This document shows positions 55,641 through 64,000 of a DNA stretch of 64,000 bases, one piece after another. The notes beneath the pieces were generated by a model, which saw only the letters and a list, made by a program, of their open reading frames with translations, had not been told where the DNA came from and did no database searches. This DNA comes from Cepaea nemoralis. Taxonomy: Eukaryota > Mollusca > Gastropoda > Stylommatophora > Helicidae. Position numbers and translations under genes: made by a program. Location of the stretch: NCBI GenBank assembly GCA_014155875.1, contig JACEFZ010005542.1, positions 303,001 to 367,000 of the forward strand, read 5' to 3'. How positions within the stretch are numbered: position 1 is the stretch's first letter; each line of letters opens with the position of its first letter.

Positions 55641-56049
55641 TGGATTGAATTTTATGCAACCGAGAGCAGTCATCAACGTAACTGGAATCGTCCGACACAG
55701 ATTAAGGTCTGAGCAGATCGCAGACCTTAATCCGCGTGCACGTTTACTGGGATATTTTGCTCCAACTATTCAGATGAATTGCAGGCCCTAAACATTACAG
55801 CATCAGCACAATATCAATGGCAACAGTTTGTATTCCACAGTGATGAATTTTCAATTCCGCAAGCCCTCAGCGGTGACAAACAACTGGTATTGAAAAAACA
55901 AAACAAAAACAAACACACTAAGCGCATTGAATACCAACAGAAGAGTAATATTGCGGTGGAAACTGACATATTGTGGCATAACAAGAAACGTGAGAGCAAA
56001 CACGTTGTCAAATTAGGGGACAACACACGTGCATACGAATCAATCTATA
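55641..56049 (+). other. Probable decayed LINE coding region
   Basis: Open frames exist (55,779-56,060) but the translation is not clearly matched. It lies directly upstream of, and may belong to, the LINE C-terminus at 56,050. Confidence 0.35.
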
Positions 56050-56430
56050 AACTACAATGAAAAGAGGACCAACATCTTGGTCGTTAAGAAGAAAGCCCAC
56101 TACAGAGACACTGACAACTATTTTCATAGTGCAAAACAGGTAATCATGTTCCGTCTCTGAACAGTAAACAGCAGAGTAGACAATCTTTCACGAAGACTCA
56201 AAGCGGGTCTGTCACCCATGTGTACGTGTGAACAAACTACACAGACAGCTGAACAGATCCTTAAAAATGGACACATGATGACTAAATTGCGGTATCATTT
56301 CTGGTCACTCCATACGCACATTAACGCACAGCTATTTGGAAGCTTTCACGAACTCAATATAAAAAGCGAAATGCATCCTAGTAACATAAATACTTATGTA
56401 CAATTATTAACCAGCAGCTGAAGAAACAAG
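56050..56430 (+). mobile_element. LINE C-terminus, distinct family
   Basis: A frame ending at 56,420 reads SRRLKAGLSPMCTCEQTTQTAEQILKNG, with the Cys-x-Cys then QTAEQIL pattern known from C-termini of several animal LINE ORF2 proteins. This differs from the I-like and RTE ends in this window. Upstream frames are broken. Confidence 0.55.
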
Positions 56431-56547
56431 AAGGAAATGAAAAAATAAGGTAAGAAATATATTCCTTCTACTTTCCTGTCAATTTACACATTATTTACCC
56501 CATGCCTCTGTAAATTCTCTGTCTTTACTAATATTACACATTGCACC

Positions 56548-56786
56548 CCTCTCGGGAGTCTCCGTGGTGAAGTGGTCAAGCCGTCTGACTCGGGCTCCGA
56601 AGGTTGTATGTTCGATTCCTTCATTTCACGAGTGCATTTTTTCGGAGACTCCCGAGGGTCGTCGCTGGAGCTACGGAGTTCGTGCTTTGTGCGACGCTTT
56701 CCGCCCTGCGGAAAGAGACTGAGCCATATGGGATAAAATCCGGTGCAATGCAGTCGACCCTGTCGACTTTTAAGCTACTTTTTTTT
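56548..56786 (+). mobile_element. SINE-1 copy, full length, with TSD
   Basis: A tRNA-like head, 'gtggtgaagtggtcaag' (A box) and 'gttgtatgttcgattcc' (B box), leads to the conserved body and a T run at 56,779-56,786. TSD attgcacc is at 56,540-56,547 and 56,787-56,794. About 239 bp. This is the clearest SINE-1 copy. Confidence 0.85.
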
Positions 56787-56794
56787 ATTGCACC

Positions 56795-57165
56795 GACTCC
56801 CATACGAATCTGGCTACGCCTTGTACTTGTGTCCTTACCAGAAATAACGTTGTTTACTGTAAGACTAATTTGTTAGCGTGAATTAACTACATATTCCTCA
56901 AAACATCAAAGAAATGTCGCCGCTTTCGATGATTTAAGTTGCTTTTGGACCTATCAAAGACATATTCCTTGGGTGGGGGTAAATATAAGACGGCAGGAAA
57001 AATTTCATAACGATGCAACAGACAGTTTTCAAAATAATTGATCGTGAATATCGGCATTCATTTCTGGACATACAATAGATGCAGAACGTCATAATATTTA
57101 CTTTATAGCTCACAATATTGAAACAAGTATAGAAGTTTATATGTCCACATACGTATTGCACTGAG
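56795..57165. other. Unassigned stretch
   Basis: No supported assignment. Confidence 0.4.
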
Positions 57166-57167
57166 AC

Positions 57168-57545
57168 TTGGAAAAGATGCTTAGAATCCCTAAACGTTTT
57201 AAAATCAGACCCCAAGAACCATCAACAGTACCTTTGAACTGCAACTCACCAATGCAAGCGGGAAGTGGCGTGCACAGGACCGCTATCGTCAATGCAGCAC
57301 GGGCCCAGCTATGTGATACCGACGAGTCTCTGATGCTATTACGATTACACGACCTAGAAGTGAAACCTGGCCAAACACATCGATGTCATCTTCGAGGGCG
57401 AGAGAGGAGGCATTACAACCTCATGGGAACAGTGGGTAGAGATACCTTGAGTTGGCTGCTCTATTGGAGGACTGAGAAGGCATGGGAATGCCTAATATGC
57501 AGGGAAGTTGATCGTCATATTATAATCCCAGAACACGCAACATGA
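57168..57545 (+). mobile_element. I-like-3: 3' end of an RNase H-type LINE
   Basis: A 125-residue frame ends NLMGTVGRDTLSWLLYWRTEKAWECLICREVDRH, similar to ATGTISVGTLRWLLRMGTEHIWECPECCDVDS of I-like-1 but clearly another family. The Cys pair is CLIC. It lacks RNase H and a tail. Confidence 0.7.
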
Positions 57546-57589
57546 TAGTCGATAAAGCACCAAGAAGAATAAAAATACTGGGCTTCTTC

Positions 57590-57860
57590 AAGACCTAAAC
57601 ATCGCAGAAAACATGGCTCATAAACAGTATCATGTCTCGGAAACTAGAATACTGTGGCTATATCAAACCTCACAGTGGCTTGGAAAGAACGGTGATGGAA
57701 GGCATTGTTAGTGGTAGAAGAGACAGCGGTCGACCAACATCAAGACGGATACACGAGAATGCAGACACCTTTGGCACGAGGTAGGAGAACTGGCTAACGA
57801 TCGAGAGGCTTTTCTATGCGCAATGATGAGAGCGACGTTCTGTAAAGGACATACTACATG
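57590..57860 (+). mobile_element. RTE-2 3' end, uninterrupted
   Basis: This matches 40,880-41,655 without the RTE-1 insert: 'gctcataaacagtatcat', 'cctcacagtggcttgg', 'tggtagaagagac' and 'ttctgtaaaggacatac'. It proves the break at 40,937 is an insertion. Confidence 0.75.
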
Positions 57861-57992
<132 letters not shown>

Positions 57993-58059
57993 TAATTTAC
58001 TCACACCATGGCGTAACTGTCGTAATTTCTGTATCACATTATGAGATTAGCTATTCTTT

Positions 58060-58400
58060 TTGTATTCTTCTTCTTATAGTCCATGCCGCGTGGCATTTAT
58101 GATTATGTCTGCCCAGTATTCCGTCTCTTGTGCTTTCAATCATTTCTGATACCGACGTTTCTCCTTGCCATGATGTAAAATTGTCCAGAAACTTCTACCT
58201 TGATCTTCTCTTTCTCTCCAACCTACCCTTTGTTACAACATACTCCAGCTTTCCACCTCTCATGACATGCCGAAAGAATGCTAACTGTCTACTTATCATG
58301 GAACTAATCACTTCTCTATGTCACGTAACTTCATTCAAAATATCTTCATTTGTCTTTCTGTCCGTTCATGGTGTTCAAGTACGACGAAACCTATGTTGAG
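58060..58400 (-). mobile_element. RTE-3: LINE 3' end (reverse) with (AAG)n tail
   Basis: It begins with ttcttcttctt, the complement of an AAG tail. The minus-strand translation around DNFTSWQGETSVSEMIESTRDGIL and KLEYVVTKGRLE has the RTE-like C-terminal layout, with sequence distinct from RTE-1, -2 and -4. The fragment at 63,560 is a sibling. Confidence 0.65.
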
Positions 58401-58502
58401 ACAATCTTCTATGTATTCATACATTCTATTGGGGGCGCTTGCTTGCTTTGAACTCGAGCGTAGTCCATACAAATGCAACTACTGCTAGTGTACTGGACAT
58501 GC

Positions 58503-59078
58503 GAGGGTAAGTTAATAAGTAAGTCACAAATGGCTGTAGAAAACTAACTACATATGATAAAAACCTGAAACCAGTTAAATTTTATACGTACACTGTCCCT
58601 TTATTTCTCAACCTAATTTCCACAAATATTGATGCACTTATCCCATCGTTTTATCAGTCCGCCCAAACCGGCTGCATAGAACTGCGTGCTTTGTTTTTAT
58701 TTACCGGCAATCCTAAAGAACTGTGTGACTTACTTATTGACTCCCCCTCGTAACTTTTTATATCCAGCTATGCACCGCTTTACGGTACAAACATTTGTCA
58801 ATATAAACACTGACAAACCACTTTGGCGGGAGACATGTCGCGAATGACGCTGAAGTTGAATGTGAAGTGAAAACGTGGTTTAGAAAACAGAGCACGCAGT
58901 TCTATGCAACCTATTTGGGAGGACTTATAAAACGATGGGATAAGTGCATCAGTGTTGGTGGATATTGTGTTGAGAAATAAAGGGACATTGTATGTATAAA
59001 AATAAACTGGTTTCAAGTTATCATATTTAGTTATTTTTCTACAGCCATTTGTGACTTACTTAGTAACGTGCCCTCGTA
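58503..59078. mobile_element. Palindromic mariner-derived element pair
   Basis: The left half (58,503-58,700) is the inverse of the right half (58,866-59,078): cgagggtaagttaataag at one end, ttactaagtaagtcac complement at the other. The right half encodes a mariner C-terminus, LGGLIKRWDKCISVGG, followed by a stop. A third terminal sequence, gtgacttacttattgac to ccctcg, ends at about 58,750, so the left piece looks like a complete 250-bp deleted mariner. No transposase catalytic domain is present. Confidence 0.7.
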
Positions 59079-59089
59079 TGTTTGCGTGT

Positions 59090-59285
59090 GGTTTAGCTTT
59101 CCGTATTACCAGTGTCCCTCGCCATCAAGCGAACCCACTCCGACTTCAGAGGTCATGGACGAGAAGACAACATTTTAGTCCAACTGACCGATATAGGGAT
59201 TGAACCCGCTACCTCAGCATCAGTACACCCGATCTTTAAGAATGAATGCTCGTATTCATCCGTCCATACTGACCTCCTATGAACA
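59090..59285 (-). mobile_element. SINE-3 copy D (reverse)
   Basis: gtgtccctcgccatcaag, 'cgaacccactccgacttc' and a reverse tRNA-like head ('attgaacccgctacc' with 'catactgacctcc') match SINE-3 copies A and B. Confidence 0.75.
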
Positions 59286-59669
59286 CACGATGAAGATATG
59301 TTTATGTAATTATGTATGACCCAGGAGCAGCGGTGGCTGGGCGGCTAGCACGCTCGCTCGCTCGCTGCAAGCTCTCTTGTAGAGAGAACATGGCTGTAGA
59401 AGATGTTCAGAAGTTGCTTTGCTTATGTTTAAACCACAATCAGAACAATACAGGCATAGATACAAGTAGTACATAGTCTGCATGTCTCTCAGTGTGTGTG
59501 TCTTTATGTTTAATACAAATAACTCACCTAATGTAATCCCCCGACATCATATAGAACCTAATATACCCATTCGATACAGAACAGTATGCTGAGCTATGCT
59601 TCCCGATGTCAACGCTGTAGGAACCAACAGGTTGTTGTATAGCCTAGAGATAAAAATATTGCAAACATG
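59286..59669. other. Mostly unassigned; a SINE-like head at left
   Basis: 'ggtggctgggcggctagc' at about 59,332 resembles an A-box region and is followed by a short (CTCG)n run. The rest is unassigned. Confidence 0.35.
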
Positions 59670-60062
59670 GTGATATATTTACTCATGTCTATGTTATAAC
59701 AGTCAGCTGTTTGTCACAGTTAGGGACGTCATTAAGATTCGAGACATTCTTTAACAACAGCTTGGTTGATAGCCACCTATCCTCAGGTACTTAATGTGTG
59801 GCGTGATAATACATGCGTCTACTACCACCCACCTAACCTGGGGTACTAAATCTATGGCTTGATAGTACATCTGTCTAGAGACCCTGGGTAAATTTCCACC
59901 CACCGCGAGGGTGTAGCTTTATAGTACATCTCTGCCGATACTTGGTCAGTAACCACACAACCTGAGGTAATTCAGTTTTGGCTGGATTGTGCATCTGCCT
60001 GCCGATACTTGGTCATCCTTGCACTATACTGCTTTTAAGTGGTTTTCCTCTGGCGACCCTGC
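59670..60062. repeat. Degenerate tandem repeat, period about 70-80 bp
   Basis: The phrase 'ggcttgatagtacatctgtc' recurs in altered form four times (59,800, 59,850, 59,910, 59,980). It is spaced with 'acttggt', 'ccaccca' and 'cctgaggta' elements. It is heavily diverged and the period is not exact. Confidence 0.5.
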
Positions 60063-60510
60063 AATGTTAGTCGGGATGATGGTCTCAGGTTTTCTTCTGA
60101 GAAAATGATAAATCCAATTTTATCACCATCATCATCATGTGCCATGCCAATGAGCGTGGGCCATCTCACACGATCATCAGAGTAGTGTATCAGCTCTGTA
60201 TTCTTGTCTCGACAATACCATGCGGCCAAGCCATCCGGGTATATACCTCTCTGTCCTCACCTTGTTCTTTTCCCCTCAGTATTGCCAGTTGTCACCAAGT
60301 TCTTCAATTGATTTCTTCTCATAACGTGTCCAACAATTGTGCCTGTCTAATTTCTCTAATCAGTTTACGGCTTTCACGTATTTCTTCTAGGACTTGTATG
60401 TTTTTCTGTCTGTCCACGGTATACTTTGCATTTTCCTCAGAAACCACATTTCCACAACCATTAGATAATTTTCAGCGTGTCTGCTCATTTTTCACGCTTC
60501 ACATCCATAC

Positions 60511-60753
60511 CTCTGGCTGAGGGGTTAGCAGCTTTCTCCGTAACCCCGAATATTCTCGTGGTTGACGTGAGCGCACGAGAATCTGAAGGGGTTCGAGTCG
60601 CGCCAGGTGACTTACGAGAGTATGGAGCCGGCCGCTCAGAAAGTCGTGGCGTGCTGATGAGCGTAATCTAGCCTAGGAATCAACATACAGCTGAAAGATG
60701 CTGGTGTTGACCGCAATATCCTGAAACAGGATGGAAACGCGGAAAAAAAAACA
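60511..60753 (+). mobile_element. SINE-2 copy, full length, with TSD (best preserved)
   Basis: TSD acatccatac is at 60,501-60,510 and 60,754-60,763. The tRNA-like head has 'ctggctgaggggttagcag' (A box) and 'aaggggttcgagtcgcgcc' (B box). The body includes 'gccggccgctcagaaag' and 'gctggtgttgacc'. The tail is gcggaaaaaaaaacaa. About 243 bp. This copy gives the orientation used for the others. Confidence 0.9.
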
Positions 60754-61654
60754 ACATCCATACGTAAGTATAGGTTCTATGTAGTACTTCAACACTATTT
60801 TTTCTCGTTGCAATTGGCAACATTTTATTGGTCAGTATATTTTCCATCTTGCTGAAGGCTACCTTCGCCATGGCGATTCTTGTTTTAATCTGTTCAAGTA
60901 ACCTCCCATCAGATGTTATGACTTTCCCGAGATAGCTGTACCGATTCACTTGTACCTGTATATTACATTGTGGTATTTCTTGCTTCCTTGTGATGACCAT
61001 AATCTGTGTCTTCTTACAATTTAATTGTAACCCTAGTTGTTCATTGTGTGCAAAAACCGCATCTACTAACTGTTGCAGATCCTGCTCATTATCTGCAATC
61101 AATACTGTACCATCCGCATATCTAATGCTATTGATGTCACGCCCACCAATTGTAATTTCTCTCATATCTTCTAAATTTCTATACATGTTTTCACTATATA
61201 GGGAAAAAAGACATGGAAACATTACACATCCCTGTCGCATTCCTCTCTTAATAGGTTGACATTGAACTACATCATTATCAATCGTTATGGCAACTTGTTG
61301 TTTCCAATATGGTTTACAAGTCTAAGGTCTTTCCTATCAATTTAGATCTGCAAGCACCTTCATCATGTCGACACATCTTACACTATTGAAAGCATTTGTG
61401 TAGTCAATACAGCAAAGATGTAGGTCTTTGTTTACTTCCATTAGCTTAATTAATATTCTCAGCATATACACAGCATTATTTGTACCCTTGCCTTCTACAA
61501 ACTCATATGGTTCTTCTCCTATTTTGGGTCGTAATTTCTTACTAACTCTTTGCATGGTGATTCTTAGTAAAATCTACGTAATAAAAAAATCTTCGTAATA
61601 TGGCTTATTATACTAATTGTTCGATATTGATCATATTCCAAGGCTTCTGATCTC

Positions 61655-62139
61655 TAGTTAGTTAGTTAGTTAGTTAGTAAGTCGACAGATCAGCCTCATT
61701 GCACATCGAACCATTCAGTCCATAAGTGCTCGGATCCCCTCCTCAGCAAATCCCGCAGCGTGTAGCGGCTAACGACACCAGTTCTGTGTTGGTTTATCAA
61801 TCTTCTTTGGCTTCCTGCGTAGTGTTCTTGTTTGGCCACCCCTCTTTTAATTTGCTGTTCTCGCAGTCTGGTCATGGTTGTAGATTCACAGTCATCACTT
61901 GGTTCACGCAGAAGTCTTACTTCTCGTAGAGCATTCAGAATGTCAGCCTGGTCCATGACGCGTCCGCCCTCCACCGTAGCCTCACCTGTGAGCTTGTCAG
62001 CCCGCTCATTTCCTTGTACTCCCGCATGCCCTGGCACGAAGATGAAACTAATCTTTGCCAGCCGAGACCGCTCGAGAGACTGCAACCATTCTCTTCGGAT
62101 CAACCCCACCTCTATCTTCTTGATCATCTTCATTGAGTT
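61655..62139 (-). mobile_element. I-like-2 3' end (reverse) in RTE-1, with TSD
   Basis: TSD ttctgat(c/t)tc is at 61,645-61,654 and 62,140-62,149. It begins with a (TTAG)n run, the complement of the tail. The minus-strand frame starts MKMIKKIEVGLIRREWLQSL and has FVPGHAGVQGNERADKL (RNase H end), then LLRRGSEHLWTEWFDVQ. It is open for 145 residues, so it is young-looking. 5'-truncated at RNase H. Confidence 0.85.
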
Positions 62140-63559
62140 TTCTGATTTCTTCGGGATTGCAATAAATATATAATTTCATAATTAATAAGGTATATCTCCA
62201 GTATCATATTGTGTTCAGAAGTCTGGTGAGTTGGTCTATTTCATATTCTTCTAATGCATTGATAATTTCTGTTATGTTTTTGTCTGGACCAGGAGTCTTG
62301 CTAGTTTTCATATGGTTAATAGCATTCTGAACTTTCATCTTCAAAAGTGATGGTCCTTTATTATTATCCAGAATGTCATAATGTTCGTCTCTTGTATCAT
62401 CATACAGGTCTTTAACATAATCTGACCACGCATGTAAAATCGTATCTTTTTCTATTATTTTGCCAACTTTGGTTTTTAGGCAATCCAATGATGTGTGAGT
62501 TCTTGTATTAGTGTAGGCCATATTTCCTTTGTTGATTAATTTGGTATTCCGGGTGTAGTGTTGGATTTCAATTTCCCTGCAATTTTCCTAAATCCATGCG
62601 TCTTTTGCTTCTTTGCACAATTTACTAATTTCCCTGCGAATCTCTTCATATTTTTCATGGTTATTTTTGCTATTTCTTCTTATTTCCATGAGTTTTAAGA
62701 TGTCTTCCGTCATCCATTTCTAACGTCCCATCTTCTTCACTTCTGAGATAGTTATTTCTGCAGCTTGGGTGACTGATTTCTGTAATATTTCGCATTGGTC
62801 GCTGACATGCTGAAATAATATTTCCAGATCGGACAAAACATTAAATCTGTTCTTTACCTCTACGTTAAATTTATCGGTTATCTCCTCGCTCTTCAGTGCA
62901 CGTAGATAAAATGTGTGTCTTGGTATATATTTGATATTCTTTAATTGTATATGTATATTTCTTATGATTAATCTATCGTCGCTGTAGCCGTCTGCGTGTG
63001 GTATAGTTTTTTGCGACTTTTAAGGCATTTCTAAATCTTTTGTTGATGAGTTGTGATCAATCTGATTTCTGATCTTATATAAGGACTCCTCCATGTCCAT
63101 AATCTCCTTGAGTGTTGTTGATATCAAATATCATGCTCTTTTGCCCACTGTACAAGTCTGCAACCTCTTCCATTCTGTTCCCCTAGTTCATGCTTGACTA
63201 TTATGCATCTGCCCTGTTGATTTTCAACTTTAGCATTGAAGTCACCCATTATGATATTTAATTCTGAATGCTTGATTTCTTGAAGTATTCTCCAAATCAT
63301 AATAGCATTTTCTCATATACTTGATAAAACTGTGCACAAATCCTTTAGTTAAGAAGATCATGATCAATGCAGTGTCTAATTGATACAACCGTGTTAATGG
63401 TGGATGCGAGCATTGTCAATGTAATCCTTGGATCTACTTGTTACAGCTGTTTTCATGTAGGTTCTTTTCAGAAAGTAATCAATGCAATCCTCACATCTGC
63501 TAGCTTCAGTTATGTTCACGTAGCGTCTTCTGAGAATTTCTTTTCATAACCCTTGCAGT

Positions 63560-63880
63560 GTGATGTTAGTCATCGTGTCTGTCCAGAGACTCGTGTTCTG
63601 TAATCATATCTGACATAGGTGTTTGTCACGATATGATGCCAAACTGTCCAGAATCTTCTCTCTTGGTCTCCTTTGTATCTGTTTATTTCCAACGTTCCTA
63701 TTGTCACGATGTACTCAAGCTTCTCACGATGTGCTAAAAGAATATCAATTTTCTTTTTTTTAAAATGCGAGTAAACAGTTATCTTTGTGAGTTAGCTTCG
63801 TTCAAAATTTCTTCGTTGCGCTGTTTAAAATCGGTCCATTGTGTTCTTTTCAATATTCTATAAAACCAAGTCTCTATATA
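63560..63880 (-). mobile_element. RTE-3-like LINE 3' fragment (reverse)
   Basis: The minus-strand phrases REKLEYIVTIGTLEINRYKGDQERRFWTVW match the layout of 58,060-58,400 (KLEYVVTKGRLERKRR...DNFTSWQ). It is diverged. The window ends before its 5' part. Confidence 0.55.
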
Positions 63881-64000
63881 TTCCAGATAATTCCTCGCTA
63901 ACTTGCTGTACATGAGTAATTTCCTTACATCAGGATTGACTCAATGTATTATAGTTCTAAAGAACCCTTTTTCTCATCTCGATTGACAAACATATATTAA
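63881..64000. other. Unassigned end of window
   Basis: No feature is supported. Confidence 0.4.

Larger units (their letters stand above)
60123..63340 (-). mobile_element. RTE-1: long antisense copy, with two inserts
   Basis: The 3' end at left follows a (GAT)n tail (60,121-60,138) and the text catgtgccatgcc. The reverse transcriptase, 60,764-61,640, shows GRDINSIRYADGTVLIADN with YADG instead of the catalytic YADD, and the block KGTNNAVYMLR. The endonuclease, 62,522-63,300, includes a GDFNAKVEN-like block at about 63,235 and the segment near 63,020-62,610 missing from the reference copy. Stops are common. Near-complete but dead. It supplies the only view of the nuclease C-terminus. Confidence 0.8.

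Overview
This window looks like animal nuclear DNA made almost wholly of transposable elements and simple repeats. I find no host protein-coding gene, no rRNA and no convincing functional tRNA. Evidence for an animal genome is the mix: RTE-like and I-like non-LTR retrotransposons, a Ty3/gypsy-type LTR retrotransposon, mariner/Tc1 relatives, several tRNA-derived SINEs, MITEs, and very long di-, tri- and tetranucleotide microsatellites. The mix fits a lophotrochozoan such as a mollusc, but nothing here fixes the species. Family labels used below (RTE-1 to RTE-5, I-like-1 to 3, SINE-1 to 5) are local names made for this window.

Layout. 1-10,000: LINE fragments (RTE-5, RTE-1, I-like-2), a (AAGC)n-tailed SINE-like insert, a 2.5 kb block of simple sequence between two copies of one LINE 3' end, a palindromic MITE and a dead mariner. 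10,024-18,240: an I-like element with a 12-bp target-site duplication (TSD), itself carrying a near-complete RTE-1 copy (10-bp TSD) and a 144-bp SINE-like insert. Beyond it lies an antisense zinc-knuckle ORF1 remnant. 19,000-22,430: a foldback element and two RTE-4 copies, one holding three nearly identical 96-bp in-frame repeats of a reverse transcriptase segment. 23,289-27,590: one antisense RTE-1 copy split by a 2.7 kb element that contains about 1.65 kb of GGA-type polypurine, and again by a (AAGC)n SINE-like insert. 28,000-30,960: SINEs. 30,961-40,141: a complete but broken LTR retrotransposon with 5-bp TSD.

The LTR element is the most notable object. Its reverse transcriptase, RNase H and GPY/F-bearing integrase are Ty3/gypsy-like, but integrase lies upstream of reverse transcriptase, the Gmr1-type order. 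From 40,147 to the end come more nested LINEs and SINEs, a 21-bp minisatellite, two mariner relatives, an IS630/Tc1-like transposase broken by three inserts, a palindrome with tRNA-like arms, and a long antisense RTE-1 copy carrying SINE-2 and I-like-2 inserts.

The parts do not form a pathway. They form a layered insertion record: LINEs supply the reverse transcription, SINEs and truncated copies are its products, and microsatellites sit at element tails or inside SINE bodies. Because many inserts keep readable TSDs and split recognisable proteins, their relative order can be read directly.
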